64,000 nucleotides of DNA from Clostridium saccharoperbutylacetonicum N1-4(HMT). GTDB taxonomy: Bacteria > Bacillota > Clostridia > Clostridiales > Clostridiaceae. The notes beneath the pieces were generated by a model, which had not been told where the DNA came from, made no database searches, and saw nothing but the letters and a program-made list of their open reading frames with translations. Shown one piece after another: positions 1 through 9,890 of the stretch (position 1 is its first letter; every line of letters starts with the position of its first letter). The position numbers and the translations under genes were made by a program. Location: positions 5,767,501 to 5,831,500 of the forward strand of contig NC_020291.1 of assembly GCF_000340885.1 (NCBI RefSeq). Reading direction: 5' to 3'.

Positions 1-38
1 CCACTTCCTACGATTGCAAGATCAAATCTTTCACTCAT
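1..38 (-). CDS. trxB: Thioredoxin reductase, N-terminal fragment cut by the window edge
   Basis: Only the first 12-13 codons are present. They read MSERFDLAIVGSG, a Rossmann FAD-binding start with the GxG glycines typical of thioredoxin reductase. A GGAGGA ribosome binding site lies just upstream, so the ATG at 36-38 is well supported. The gene follows trxA on the same strand, which supports an NADPH-TrxB-TrxA disulfide-reducing pair. The name rests on the short N-terminus plus this context; other FAD proteins begin similarly. Confidence 0.7.
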   Translation of the reverse strand, partial: MSERFDLAIVGS

Positions 39-150
39 AATTATCTCCTCCATAATTCTATTTAATATTAAATAAAATTTTATATTAGGCTTTATTAATA
101 TTTATTATTATATTATACCGCTTTCAAGCAATTATATATTTAATTATAAA

Positions 151-184
151 AAAACATAGTACTTTTTATTTTAGTACTATGTCT
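151..184 (-). terminator. Hairpin between trxA and trxB
   Basis: Nine-base perfect arms CATAGTACT (155-163) and AGTACTATG (173-181) are followed on the minus strand by a run of T. It lies after the trxA stop and before trxB, so it would terminate trxA or lower read-through into trxB. Confidence 0.75.
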
Positions 185-201
185 TATTCCTTTATAACTA
201 A

Positions 202-510
202 TTATAAATTATTAGTTATTACTTCTTGAATTTTTTCTTTTGGTAAGAATCCTACAAGTTGATCAATTTTTTCACCGTTTTTAAAAATCATCATTGTTGG
301 TACACTTAAAATTTTAAATTCATTTGCTAAATCTGAACTTTGATCTATGTCTACTTTTATAAATTTAGCTTTTCCTTCCATTTCAGTTGCTAATTGTTCA
401 AGAACTGGTGCTAGCATTTTACAAGGTCCACACCAAGTAGCAAAGAAATCCACAACTGTAACTCCACTTTCTATTTCTTTTTTAAATTCATTACTCTCTA
501 CTATTTTCAT
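202..510 (-). CDS. trxA: Thioredoxin
   Basis: A 102-residue cytoplasmic thioredoxin, the usual size for the family. The redox site WCGPC is at residues 26-30 (Cys27 and Cys30), in the classical FFATWCGPCK context, and the cis-proline segment (SVPTMM) lies near residue 73. It reduces protein disulfides and is recycled by thioredoxin reductase, whose gene starts just downstream. The ATG at 510 is preferred over a GTG three codons upstream because GGAGGG sits 9 bases before it and would overlap the GTG. A sigma-A-like promoter lies at 637-665. Confidence 0.95.
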   Translation of the reverse strand: MKIVESNEFKKEIESGVTVVDFFATWCGPCKMLAPVLEQLATEMEGKAKFIKVDIDQSSDLANEFKILSVPTMMIFKNGEKIDQLVGFLPKEKIQEVITNNL

Positions 511-636
511 ATCTATCACCCTCCAAGTTACTTTATTTAATTAATATTATTTTAAGCTTTTAAAAAAAAGCTATACATAAATTAAAAATTAAGTTTAGCA
601 TTATGTAGATTACATTTTATCACTGTTTTTAAATAT

Positions 637-665
637 ATACTACTTTGCTTAAAGCCTGCTGTCAA
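637..665 (-). promoter_or_regulatory. Putative sigma-A promoter of trxA
   Basis: On the minus strand, TTGACA (660-665) is followed after 17 bases by TAGTAT (637-642). It points to trxA with a leader of roughly 120 nt. Consensus match only; no start site is known. Confidence 0.6.
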
Positions 666-727
666 TATATATTATTTTCATGAATATATAATAATTTCAC
701 TAATCAATAAATTAAATCATAAAAAAT

Positions 728-762
728 CAGCTAAAATACACTCAAAAGGTATATTTTAGCTG
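728..762 (-). terminator. Terminator after the 243-residue hypothetical gene
   Basis: Arms CAGCTAAAATA (728-738) and TATTTTAGCTG (752-762) are followed on the minus strand by a T run (the A run at 721-726). It lies just past the stop codon of the gene at 780-1511. Confidence 0.8.
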
Positions 763-779
763 GTTAACAATTTTTATAA

Positions 780-1511
780 TTAAATTATTACTTTAAATTC
801 ATCAAGATTTATTTTATATTCTGTAAGCATTTCAATTACTGTATCTCTAAAGGAATTTTGATTAGATTTTTTTTGAACTGGCTTAATTTCCTTAACTGCA
901 TTAGTGCTATATTTATTGTTTTTATATTGTTTAATTAAAATTTCTGCAGTTTTCACAATTAGATCATCCCAATTTTCAACTACAATAATATTATCATCTA
1001 GTTTAATTCCTTTTGGCTCTTTTAAAGAAAAATCTTGATATATTTCTATTTCTTCGCCTTTTAATACTACATTTTCAAGTTTTTCATTTCCATTTTTTAT
1101 TTTCTCTGAACAAGAAGCTTTTATTGTCTCATTTTTTTCATATTCTCTTTGCATCCATTTTAAGTATTCATCTATATTATGGACCATCTCATATATTGAA
1201 ATAGATGTATCCCTATAAGCTTTACTAAGTTTAAAATCTCTATTTTTTTTAATAATTTCACTTGATTTATCCTCAATATAATCTATTGTATTTTCCAGTA
1301 TAGCTGTAATGCTACTCAGTCCATCTTGAATCTCAATAGACATTTCTGGAAAATTATCAATTACATATCCTATTGTACTTGTTTCAAATATAGATAGATT
1401 TTTTTTATTAAGTTCTTTCTTTTCTATTCCCTTAAGATTAATTTCTTGTGCATTAATTTTACCTTCATTTGCCTCTCTTTGTTGAATTTCATCTTTTTTG
1501 AAAAAAACCAT
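780..1511 (-). CDS. Hypothetical cytoplasmic protein, 243 aa
   Basis: I do not recognise this protein. It starts MVFFKKDE after GAGGTGTTAGAAA, a reasonable ribosome binding site. It is charged and mainly helical, with no signal peptide or membrane segment. Residues about 45-130 look amphipathic and coiled-coil-like. The C-terminal 25 residues (DTVIEMLTEYKINLDEFKVII) look like a small folded helix-rich unit after a Lys/Asn/Ser-rich linker. It appears to be a single-gene unit with its own terminator between trxA and an MFS gene. No function is proposed. Confidence 0.75.
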   Translation of the reverse strand: MVFFKKDEIQQREANEGKINAQEINLKGIEKKELNKKNLSIFETSTIGYVIDNFPEMSIEIQDGLSSITAILENTIDYIEDKSSEIIKKNRDFKLSKAYRDTSISIYEMVHNIDEYLKWMQREYEKNETIKASCSEKIKNGNEKLENVVLKGEEIEIYQDFSLKEPKGIKLDDNIIVVENWDDLIVKTAEILIKQYKNNKYSTNAVKEIKPVQKKSNQNSFRDTVIEMLTEYKINLDEFKVII

Positions 1512-1653
1512 TTTCTAACACCTCATTTCAAATTATTTACATTTATTATTTTACCATATTTTTACGCAAGTTGTTAATATATGTAAATAGAAAAATAAAA
1601 AAAATAAATAAGTAATCTAAAATAATTTTAAATTAACTTATTTATTCTTAATA

Positions 1654-2811
1654 TTATTTCATTCTATGTAAGACTAATGACAACAAAAATCCACATCCAG
1701 CAATGATTGCCACAATAAAAATTGTAACATTAACGCTGAAGTAATTAGTAATTGTTCCTCCAATAGAAGGCATTAACAGTGCTGATAAACCTGAATAAAT
1801 GCTTAGTGCCAATAATAATCCTGTTGACTTTAACTTTTCACTTGATAAGTTAAAAAGTAACATTCTGCTAGCAAGCATCATCATAGGTCCTGTTATTATT
1901 TGAAAACCTGCAAGTATAATCAATATCCATACACTATTACTTATTCCATATAAAATAAATTGCAACATAGTTGCAAAAGCAGCCATGCATAGTAATTTAT
2001 ATGCTCCAAACCTTTTCAGAAAGAAATTTCCATATAAATAAACCGGAATTTCTATTAATCCTTGTATCGTCCACTTATATCCTATTTCTTTATTAGTTGC
2101 TCCAAGGGCCAACATTTTATCAACAATTGTTGTAGTGTTGCTATTACCAGCGCAGTAGATCAAAAACAATATAATTATTACAAGAATATATTTTTTATTG
2201 CTTAACAACTCTTTTATATCATCAAAAGTAATTTTTTCACTTTTCTTTGCTTTTGTTTTTGCCCCCTCTGCAACTATATACATTATTCCTAACAATACAA
2301 TTGTTAATAAAATAATAATCAATCCTAAACCCTTATATGTAAATCTATCAACTAAGGCTGCAATAAAAATACTGGTTACTCCCCAACCAATAGAACCAAA
2401 TGCCCTTATAAAACTAAATTTATTTCTTGCTTCTTCACCAAAGGTAAATAACCAATTATCAAAATATCCAAAATTCAAATTTGCTATTCCAGCACTCATA
2501 GCAATTAAAATCATATGTAGAATAAATATTTTTGTATGTAAATTAAAAAATAAATATGTAAATATAGCAAAACCAACTACTGCAATAACACATAATTTTT
2601 TTACCGTCTTATACTTATCAGATAAAATTCCAAATACCACTTGAAATATAATAGTAGTAATAGCGTAGGATGAAATCAATATTCCTCTCTCCATAGGATT
2701 ATATCCTAGACTGGATAAGTACGGGATATACTGAGTATATCCCATTGCACTTATTCCATATATAAAAAAGTAAATAATACAGAATTTTAACATTAATCCC
2801 CTATTTTCCAT
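1654..2811 (-). CDS. MFS transporter
   Basis: A 385-residue integral membrane protein with about 12 hydrophobic segments and a loop (SDKYKTVKK) at the usual MFS motif between segments 2 and 3. It resembles the LacY/nucleoside-symporter-like branch (MFS_1_like), but the substrate cannot be read from sequence. I chose the ATG at 2811 over the one at 2823 because GGGGG lies between them, 5 bases before the second ATG. Neighbours (unknown protein, pepF) do not suggest a substrate. Confidence 0.8.
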   Translation of the reverse strand: MENRGLMLKFCIIYFFIYGISAMGYTQYIPYLSSLGYNPMERGILISSYAITTIIFQVVFGILSDKYKTVKKLCVIAVVGFAIFTYLFFNLHTKIFILHMILIAMSAGIANLNFGYFDNWLFTFGEEARNKFSFIRAFGSIGWGVTSIFIAALVDRFTYKGLGLIIILLTIVLLGIMYIVAEGAKTKAKKSEKITFDDIKELLSNKKYILVIIILFLIYCAGNSNTTTIVDKMLALGATNKEIGYKWTIQGLIEIPVYLYGNFFLKRFGAYKLLCMAAFATMLQFILYGISNSVWILIILAGFQIITGPMMMLASRMLLFNLSSEKLKSTGLLLALSIYSGLSALLMPSIGGTITNYFSVNVTIFIVAIIAGCGFLLSLVLHRMK

Positions 2812-2994
2812 ATGTACCCCCATAAAGTCATCATTTGATAAATTCTAATTCCTTTGAAATATTATAAATTTACAATATCATAATTATTAAAACTTTAAAT
2901 GAGTTTAATATAATTAGTTACATATGAAGTAATTTAGGAATATGTTTTTTATTAAAACAAGTTGTTTTTTGTATTATGCTAATTCATATCAAAA

Positions 2995-4776
2995 TTATTT
3001 TCTTTTGTCAGCAAGTTTTGTGAATTCATTTATATCTACTTCCACAGTCTTTAATGAATTTATCCAAAATTCCTTATTGTTTATATCTATTCCCATAACT
3101 TTTGCTACATCTTCTAATTTATTTTTACCTGTAATCGAAAGTAACTTTTCATAATCCTTAGCAAATTCTTGGCCTTTCTTTAGATATTCAGCATACAATC
3201 CTTTTGCAAATAATAATCCAAAAGCATATGGAAAATTATAATAATTATATTCTGCATCATAATAATGTGGTTTCCATGCCCACATATATGGATGAAGGAA
3301 ATTAGGATCTAATCCATCCCCATATGCTTCTTTTTGTGCATTTAACATAAGTTCTTTTATTTGTTCAACGGTTAATGCACTTTCTTTTCTTCCTTCAAAT
3401 AAAGACTTTTCAAATAAGAATCTTGAATATATATCTACTATTACTTGAGTACAATCACTTATTTCAGTTTCAAGAATAGCTAATGCTTCATCTTCGGTAG
3501 CTTCTTTTATTGCAGCTTTTTTAATTATTGTTTCACAAAAAGTTGAAGCTGTTTCTGCTATTGGCATTGGATAATCCGAATTCAAAGTAGTTTCATTATT
3601 TAAGCATTCTCCATGGAAACCATGTCCTAGCTCATGAGCAAGAGTAACAACATCTCCGAAGCTATCTCCATAATTTAATAAGATTCTACTTTCACCAAGA
3701 AAATGTATATTTTCACAGAAAGCTCCTCCTACTTTACCTTCTCTTGGTTTAACATCTATCCAATTATTATCTATTGCTTTTTTTGCAAAATCTCCAAGAT
3801 GCTTGCTAAAGGTTTTAAAGTTCTTCTCTACAAACTTAGTTCCTTCCTCATAAGAAAATTTCATATTGGCTTTGCAGACTGGTGCATATAATTCATAGAA
3901 TGGTAATCCATTGTTATATCCAAGCATTTCTGCTTTCTTTCTTAAATACTTTCTAAAAATAGGAAGATACTCCTTCATAGCTGAAAGCATAGCCTCCAAT
4001 GTTTTTTCATCCATTCTAGAATTCTTTATAGTCTTATCTAAAGGAGATTCATATCCTCTCAAATCACATACAGTTAATACTTCCCCCTTTATAGAATTTA
4101 AAGCTGCTGCTACTCCATCCTCTACTTTTTTATAGGCTTTGATTTCAGCTTCATAAGCTTTTTTTCTAATAGCTGCATCATCATTATATGCCATGTTTAA
4201 AACTACTGTTAATGGTAATTGTTTTATCTCACCATCCTCTTCTATATCAACTTTTAAGGTTGAAATTAAATTATCTTTAAGTTTTCCCCATGCATTAGAA
4301 CCAGTGTTTTTCATATTAGCTATAATGTTTTCTTCTTTTTCACTTAATAAATATTTACTTTGCTCACATATATCTTTTAATACAAATTCATGTTCCTTTA
4401 ATAATTCAGATTGATTAATAATAAAATCTATATCTTCTATATTGCTGATATATCTTTCAAGCTTAACAGAACTTTCAACTATGTTAGTTAATTTTTTTTC
4501 TAAAATATCTGAATACTTTAGTGCACTTTCATCTTTAGTATTAACGCTTAAGCTAAGATTAATGTACATACCTAGCTTACTAGCTAATTCTTTTAAATGC
4601 GTAAATTTATTAATATATTGTTCTAGCTTTTCCACTAAATTTTCCTTATCTTTTACTACATCTTTTGTCCATAAATTAATATCCTCTATAAGTCTTTCAA
4701 GATTGTTTGAATCATTCTTAAAATCTTCACTTTCAAAAGATGTATATAATTCTTTTAAACTCCAATTCAATTCCAT
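2995..4776 (-). CDS. pepF: Oligoendopeptidase F (M3 metallopeptidase)
   Basis: A 593-residue cytoplasmic zinc peptidase that cleaves short peptides. The zinc motif HELGHGFHG is near residue 381, with the downstream conserved ETASTFCE segment supplying the third ligand about 25 residues later. The C-terminal WAWKPHYY and NYPYAFG-like segments (here YYNFPYAFGLLFA) are typical of PepF. Length matches the family at about 600. The ATG is preceded by GGAGTG. It ends as a single gene, with a repeat element and a terminator upstream of it. Confidence 0.93.
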   Translation of the reverse strand: MELNWSLKELYTSFESEDFKNDSNNLERLIEDINLWTKDVVKDKENLVEKLEQYINKFTHLKELASKLGMYINLSLSVNTKDESALKYSDILEKKLTNIVESSVKLERYISNIEDIDFIINQSELLKEHEFVLKDICEQSKYLLSEKEENIIANMKNTGSNAWGKLKDNLISTLKVDIEEDGEIKQLPLTVVLNMAYNDDAAIRKKAYEAEIKAYKKVEDGVAAALNSIKGEVLTVCDLRGYESPLDKTIKNSRMDEKTLEAMLSAMKEYLPIFRKYLRKKAEMLGYNNGLPFYELYAPVCKANMKFSYEEGTKFVEKNFKTFSKHLGDFAKKAIDNNWIDVKPREGKVGGAFCENIHFLGESRILLNYGDSFGDVVTLAHELGHGFHGECLNNETTLNSDYPMPIAETASTFCETIIKKAAIKEATEDEALAILETEISDCTQVIVDIYSRFLFEKSLFEGRKESALTVEQIKELMLNAQKEAYGDGLDPNFLHPYMWAWKPHYYDAEYNYYNFPYAFGLLFAKGLYAEYLKKGQEFAKDYEKLLSITGKNKLEDVAKVMGIDINNKEFWINSLKTVEVDINEFTKLADKRK

Positions 4777-4880
4777 TTCTAAATCACTCCAAATCTAATC
4801 ATAAATATTATTCTAATTTTTTATTATTATATACCTATATAATATCAATTATAATTTATAATAAAAATTATAACAAAATA

Positions 4881-4924
4881 AAAGCTAAAAGATAAACTTT
4901 TAATTTTATCTTTTAGCTTTTTTA
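4881..4924. terminator. Strong hairpin in the pepF/alpha-xylosidase gap
   Basis: Sixteen-base arms, AAAGCTAAAAGATAAA (4881-4896) and its complement (4905-4920), followed by T-rich DNA on the plus side and A-rich DNA before it. It can act in both directions. It sits next to repeat element A1 but outside its terminal repeat. Confidence 0.6.
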
Positions 4925-4926
4925 TT

Positions 4927-5295
4927 TATAGACATAAGATTTAAGAATCAAACTTATAAATGGAATATAGATTCATCATTGAGAAATTATAGTCATAACA
5001 CTACACTAGAAATCAGATACATTTTTCTGGAAGCAGGCATGTGAAATTGAACTGATGATGGTTCTTAATGGGGGCTTGTTTTATTTACAGTTTGTCCAAA
5101 AGTGAATGTCCAAATTTTATATTTGGAAACATGAACTTTCTCCTTGGGGATTTTACATCTGGAACACACTTAAATGACGACAAGCTGCCATTTAGAACCT
5201 TCCAGTGAAAATTTCACTAGTCCTGTGGAAGATAAATGTATCTGATTTAGGTAATTGTTGCATATAAGTCTAATTCTCACTTTGGATATCTATAT
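4927..5295 (+). repeat. Palindromic dispersed element, copy A1 (long centre)
   Basis: About 369 bp. The right terminal repeat TTTGGATATCTATA ends near 5295; the left end (TATAGACATAAGA) is a diverged form of TATAGATATCCAA. The outer arms GAAATCAGATACATTT and AAATGTATCTGATTT pair. The centre is the long type, with CAAATTTTATATTTGG at the hairpin tip. It fills the gap between the 3' end of the alpha-xylosidase gene, whose stop is 5 bases away, and pepF. It has no credible ORF. Confidence 0.9.
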
Positions 5296-5299
5296 CATT

Positions 5300-7651
5300 C
5301 TAATTCTTTAAATTACATACACATTTGCAATCTGCATCTTCAAATCTAATTTGTGTATCTCCATTATTTATATCAAATGATTTCTCTCCAGCATCAACTA
5401 TATTAGAAAGATTTTTTAAAACTAGAGACCAGCCTCCCTTATTTCCTCTTGATTGAATAAATATTTTATTATCTTTTTTTAGCACTTCTACTTCTAGCAC
5501 ACTTTTGCCATTTGTATCTAAAACTGTTGTTTTAGTTGCATCATTTTCTTTTAGTTCAAAGGCCATAATTGTTATATTCTCACCATAGTCGTAATCTGGT
5601 TTAGAATTTTCATTTCCTACAGCAATTAAACTATTTTCTCTTATCATCATTGGAACGCTTAAATAATCATGTTTTTCCTTAATCCACCTATTTCCTTCAT
5701 ACCTTTTTCCAGTTATGAAATTTGTCCAAATTCCTTCTGGTAAATAATAATTTGCTTCTCCTACTTGATTAAAAATTGGTGCTACTAAAATTGAATCCCC
5801 TAACATATATTGTTTATCTAAATAGTTACAGGTATTATCGTCTTGAAATTCTAATATCATTGATCTCATTACTGGGATTCCCTTTACAGATGCATCTTTA
5901 GCTATCTTGTATAAGTATGGCATTATACTACACTTCAATTTAGTAAAGAATCTTACAACATCACACGCTTCCTCATCATAAAGCCATGGCACTCTATAAG
6001 AATTACTTCCATGCAACCTACTATGAGATGATAATAATCCAAAAGCCACCCATCTTTTGTAAACATCAGCAGTTGACGTACTTTCAAATCCACCTATGTC
6101 ATGACTCCAAAATCCAAAACCTGACATGCACAATGATAATCCGCCTCTTAAACTTTCTGCCATAGATTCATAATTTGCTTCGCAGTCTCCACCCCAGTGT
6201 ACAGGAAATTGCTGACCTCCAGCAGTAGCTGATCTTGCAAATAGCACCGCTTCTTCTTCTCCAACATTTTCTTTAATTGTATCAAATACAACCTTATTGT
6301 ACATTTGAGTATAATAGTTATGCATTTTAAGTGGATCTGATCCATCAAAATACGATACTTTTGTTGGTATACGTTCACCAAAATCTGTCTTAAAGCAATC
6401 TACACCCATATTTATTAGTTCTTTAAGTTTGCTTGAATACCATTCACATGCAGCTGGATTAGTAAAATCTACAATTCCCATTGCAGGCTGCCACAAATCC
6501 CATTGCCAAACATCACCATTAGGTTTCTTTAATAAGTAACCATATTTCATGCCTTCCTCAAATAATTTTGACTCTTGTGCAATATAAGGATTAATCCAAA
6601 CGCATATTTTTAAACCTTTTTCTTTTAGTCTCTTTATCATTCCTTTAGGATCTGGAAAAACATCCTTATCCCATTCAAAGTTACACCAATTAAAATCCTT
6701 CATCCAAAAACAGTCAAAGTGAAAAACTCTAAGTGGAATATCTCTTTCTGCCATTCCATCTACAAAACTTGTTACAGTTTTTTCATCATAATTTGTTGTA
6801 AAGGAGGTTGTAAGCCATAATCCAAAAGACCAAGCTGGAGGTAGCGCAGGCTTTCCAGTAAGCTTTGTATAATTCTCTATTACTTCCTTCATAGAGTCTC
6901 CATTAATTATAAAATAATCTAAATATTCACCTGCAACGCTAAATTGAACTTTTGTTACCTTCTCAGAACCAACTTCAAATGATACTTTTTCTGGATGATT
7001 TACAAATACACCATAACCTTTATTAGTAAGATAAAATGGTATATTTTTATAGGATTGTTCTGTACTCGTTCCACCATCTTCATTCCATATATCAATTGCT
7101 TGTCCATTTTTTACCAATGGGGTAAATCTTTCACCTAACCCATAAACTAATTCTCCTACAGATAACTGCAATTCCTCTTTCATAAAAACTCCATCTTCCA
7201 AAACTTCCATAAAAGTTCTTTCTTCTGAAGCTTTTACATATGCTAATCCCTTGTATTTACTAGATGTTAATATTTTATCTTCATTTAAAAAGGTCATCTC
7301 CCAAGCTTCTTTATTAATTGACATCTTAAGCTTTCCTGATTTTAAAAATACTTCGCTTTCATTTTCTTCAATTAAAACCTTAGTATTATTATCTTCATAA
7401 GTCTCAAAAACAGGTGATTTTTTTTGTTGTCCCATATAATGATAAGCTCTAACTCTAATTATATTTTCCATTGGAGATGAAATTTTATAAGTTATAACTG
7501 GTCCCCCTAGGGTGTCACCTCTATGATTTATTTTTACACAAGGTGCATGAACAGTTAAACTGTTTTCTTCAATTTTAGTACTATATACCTCCTGTGGATT
7601 ATATATGTGATAACCTGGTTTATTTAGCCAACATCCATTACTAAATTTCAT
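5300..7651 (-). CDS. yicI: GH31 alpha-xylosidase, YicI type
   Basis: A 783-residue cytoplasmic glycoside hydrolase releasing alpha-linked xylose from xyloglucan-type oligosaccharides such as isoprimeverose. The nucleophile motif KTDFGERIP places Asp423. The acid/base Asp489 lies in HWGGDCEANY exactly 66 residues later, the same spacing as in E. coli YicI (416/482). WSHDIGGFE follows. The ATG at 7651 is chosen because AGGAG lies 7 bases upstream and the protein then begins like YicI (MKFSNGCWLNKPG); an upstream frame to 7708 is weak. It is the last gene of a sugar ABC operon, which suggests intracellular cleavage of an imported xylosylated oligosaccharide. Confidence 0.9.
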   Translation of the reverse strand: MKFSNGCWLNKPGYHIYNPQEVYSTKIEENSLTVHAPCVKINHRGDTLGGPVITYKISSPMENIIRVRAYHYMGQQKKSPVFETYEDNNTKVLIEENESEVFLKSGKLKMSINKEAWEMTFLNEDKILTSSKYKGLAYVKASEERTFMEVLEDGVFMKEELQLSVGELVYGLGERFTPLVKNGQAIDIWNEDGGTSTEQSYKNIPFYLTNKGYGVFVNHPEKVSFEVGSEKVTKVQFSVAGEYLDYFIINGDSMKEVIENYTKLTGKPALPPAWSFGLWLTTSFTTNYDEKTVTSFVDGMAERDIPLRVFHFDCFWMKDFNWCNFEWDKDVFPDPKGMIKRLKEKGLKICVWINPYIAQESKLFEEGMKYGYLLKKPNGDVWQWDLWQPAMGIVDFTNPAACEWYSSKLKELINMGVDCFKTDFGERIPTKVSYFDGSDPLKMHNYYTQMYNKVVFDTIKENVGEEEAVLFARSATAGGQQFPVHWGGDCEANYESMAESLRGGLSLCMSGFGFWSHDIGGFESTSTADVYKRWVAFGLLSSHSRLHGSNSYRVPWLYDEEACDVVRFFTKLKCSIMPYLYKIAKDASVKGIPVMRSMILEFQDDNTCNYLDKQYMLGDSILVAPIFNQVGEANYYLPEGIWTNFITGKRYEGNRWIKEKHDYLSVPMMIRENSLIAVGNENSKPDYDYGENITIMAFELKENDATKTTVLDTNGKSVLEVEVLKKDNKIFIQSRGNKGGWSLVLKNLSNIVDAGEKSFDINNGDTQIRFEDADCKCVCNLKN

Positions 7652-7719
7652 AATAACACTCCTTATATCAGTTTGCAGTTTACAATTTACAGGTTGGTTG
7701 CAGTTCACAGTTTGTGGTT

Positions 7720-8547
7720 TTAGCCTTTAACAGAACCTGCTGCAACTCCTCCGACAATATACTTTTGGCCTAGTATAAATACTATAAGTACTGGAAGTAA
7801 TGTTAATACAATATCTGCACTAACTAAGTTCCATGAATTTTCAAATGCACCAAAGAAATTATATACAGCTAAAGTCATAGGCCATTTTCCAGAATTATTT
7901 AAATAATATAATGGCATTGTAAAGTCATTCCATACAGCCATAAAATTTAATACAAATAGAGTTGATATAATAGGTTTTAATAGTGGCAAGATTATTTTTA
8001 TAAACAATTTTACTGGCCCACATCCATCTATTATTGCTGCTTCATCTATTTCCCTTGGAATTGTTGATATAAATCCGTAGGATAAAAATAAACTAAGAGG
8101 GATATTTATTGCAGCATAAACTAAAATTATACCAATTCTAGTATTTACTAAACCTAAAGCTTGCATCACCTTCATCAACGCAACATTATTAATTGGTATT
8201 GCTATACCAGATATAATGAAATAATAAATAAAATTATTGATTCCCTTTCGATTTCTTGCTATCACAAAAGCTGCTGCAGCTACCACAAAAACAATAATTA
8301 TCACACTACCTGTAGCATATAAAAGACTATTTAAAAATGATGATATTAATTTACCTTGTTCAATTACTGTCTTAAAATTTTGAAATACCCATTCCTTTGG
8401 TAAAGACAAAGACATTTTATTAGATTCACTTTGATTTTTAAAGGAATTTAGTACCAAAACTACCATTGGTATTAGAACTATCAAACTTGTGAATATTGTT
8501 ATTATATTTATTACCAAGCCTCCAATAGACTTTTTTAGAGCATTCAT
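7720..8547 (-). CDS. Sugar ABC transporter permease, MalG family
   Basis: A 275-residue inner-membrane permease with six hydrophobic segments and the EAA-loop motif (DEAAIIDGCGPVKLFIKIILPLLKP) near residue 187-212, which docks the ATPase. Its start overlaps the stop of the partner permease by one base (TAATG), so translation is probably coupled. The C-terminus ends GGVAAGSVKG, as in many carbohydrate permeases. No ATPase is encoded in the locus; importers of this class often use a shared MsmX/MalK-type ATPase encoded elsewhere. Confidence 0.9.
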   Translation of the reverse strand: MNALKKSIGGLVINIITIFTSLIVLIPMVVLVLNSFKNQSESNKMSLSLPKEWVFQNFKTVIEQGKLISSFLNSLLYATGSVIIIVFVVAAAAFVIARNRKGINNFIYYFIISGIAIPINNVALMKVMQALGLVNTRIGIILVYAAINIPLSLFLSYGFISTIPREIDEAAIIDGCGPVKLFIKIILPLLKPIISTLFVLNFMAVWNDFTMPLYYLNNSGKWPMTLAVYNFFGAFENSWNLVSADIVLTLLPVLIVFILGQKYIVGGVAAGSVKG

Positions 8548-9425
8548 TACATATCAACCTCCTTATTTTCCATAGATTTTATAATGAAATAAAGTAAAAA
8601 CAATAACACAAAAAATAAAATACTAGATAAGGTTGTACCCATTGCATAGTTACCCTTAGAAAATTCTTTATATACAGCAGTGTTAATTACTCCTGTCGCA
8701 TTTCCTGGGCCACCATTTGTTAGTGAATAAATCATATCGAATACTCTAAATCCATATGTAACGTTCAAAACAGTTACGTTTATTATTATTGGCTTTAATA
8801 GAGGTAATGTAATTAACTTAAACTTTTTCCAAAAATTTGCTCCATCTATGCTGGCTGCTTCATAATAATCTGGTGAAATTGACAATAATCCTGCTATAAT
8901 AACCACCATTATGTATCCCATACCTTTCCAGGTATCTACCGACATAACAGTTGGAAATACCCAACTCAAATCAGTCAACCAATTTTTAGCTAAAAAACCT
9001 AATCCAATAGAATTTAAAAAGTTATTTAGAAAACCAGTTTGAGGATGCAACATGCTTTTAAATACAAGTCCAACAACCAAATAAGACATTACTTGAGGAG
9101 AGAAAATAACCATCCTATGAAAATTCTTAAATTTAATCATCTTTTGTGTTAGTAATAATGCTAGCATAAGCCCAACTATCGTTTTCATGATAGTTGTTAT
9201 TGTTGTGAATACAACAGTATTCCATATATATAACCTATATTCTGGCTTCCCTTTAAATACTTCCATATAATTTTGCAGACCTATAAAATTAATTTTATCA
9301 GTAAAGTTATTCCAATCTGTAAATGAATAAAATATTCCAATAATTCCTGGTAAAAAGCAAAGCAGAAAAAATATAAGTAAAGCACCAGTAGTAAAATACC
9401 ACGGATATATTTTATTTCTGTCCAT
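8547..9425 (-). CDS. Sugar ABC transporter permease, MalF family
   Basis: A 292-residue permease with six hydrophobic segments. The EAA motif (YYEAASIDGANFWKKFKLITLPLLKP) lies near residues 187-212, and the conserved NGGP segment is near residue 238. The ATG has a GGAGGG site upstream. It pairs with the MalG-type gene to form the membrane channel. It is separated from the binding-protein gene by about 570 bp that hold an attenuator hairpin and repeat copy B1. Confidence 0.9.
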   Translation of the reverse strand: MDRNKIYPWYFTTGALLIFFLLCFLPGIIGIFYSFTDWNNFTDKINFIGLQNYMEVFKGKPEYRLYIWNTVVFTTITTIMKTIVGLMLALLLTQKMIKFKNFHRMVIFSPQVMSYLVVGLVFKSMLHPQTGFLNNFLNSIGLGFLAKNWLTDLSWVFPTVMSVDTWKGMGYIMVVIIAGLLSISPDYYEAASIDGANFWKKFKLITLPLLKPIIINVTVLNVTYGFRVFDMIYSLTNGGPGNATGVINTAVYKEFSKGNYAMGTTLSSILFFVLLFLLYFIIKSMENKEVDM

Positions 9426-9462
9426 TATAATCCCTCCATTTTATTGAGCTTCTACATTAAAT

Positions 9463-9770
9463 AAAGATATCCAAAGCGAGAATTAGACATATGCGGAACT
9501 TACCGAAATTAAACACATATTTATTACAGCGGACTTATGAAATTTTCACTGGATGGGTTCTAAGTGGAAGGTTGCACCCATTTCTGCATGTTCCTAAAGT
9601 AAATTTATGACAAGCAGAAAGTGGAACAACCTTCCACTAATAACCATCACAGCTTAATTTCATATGCCACTTGCACAAATATGTATCTAATTTCTAGTGT
9701 AGTGTAGTGTTACGATTATAATTTCTCGATTATGCATACATATTCCATTTATAAGTTTAAGTATTAATTG
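9463..9770 (-). repeat. Palindromic dispersed element, copy B1 (short centre, inverted)
   Basis: About 308 bp, in the opposite orientation to the other five copies. The terminal repeat at 9465-9476 reads AAGATATCCAAA. Past ATAAGTTT (about 9761-9768) the far end is diverged. The centre is the short type with arms AGTGGAAGGTTG and CAACCTTCCACT. It sits between the binding-protein gene and the permease genes, so it should be transcribed with the operon. Confidence 0.9.
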
Positions 9771-9833
9771 CAACTGATAATTAACCAGCTAAATAATTTT
9801 CCTTAAATTATTTAATGGATAATAGTTTAAGAT

Positions 9834-9890
9834 AAAAAACCTAAAGGTTTTCTTTAAATATAACTTATAGAAATTCTCTTTAGGGTTTTC
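9834..9890 (-). terminator. Intra-operon attenuator after the sugar-binding protein gene
   Basis: Arms AAAACCCTAAAG (minus strand) and CTTTAGGTTTTTT bracket about 30 bases, ending in a T run. It lies after the binding-protein gene and before the permeases. Partial terminators here commonly keep binding protein in excess over permeases; that role is inferred. Confidence 0.65.

Noticed and set aside
6148-6381. 77-codon ORF inside the alpha-xylosidase gene
   Set aside because: A same-strand out-of-frame shadow without a start signal.
7655-7715. Degenerate CAGTTTACA-like repeats upstream of the alpha-xylosidase gene
   Set aside because: Short, imperfect and also seen near 5S; too weak to call an element.
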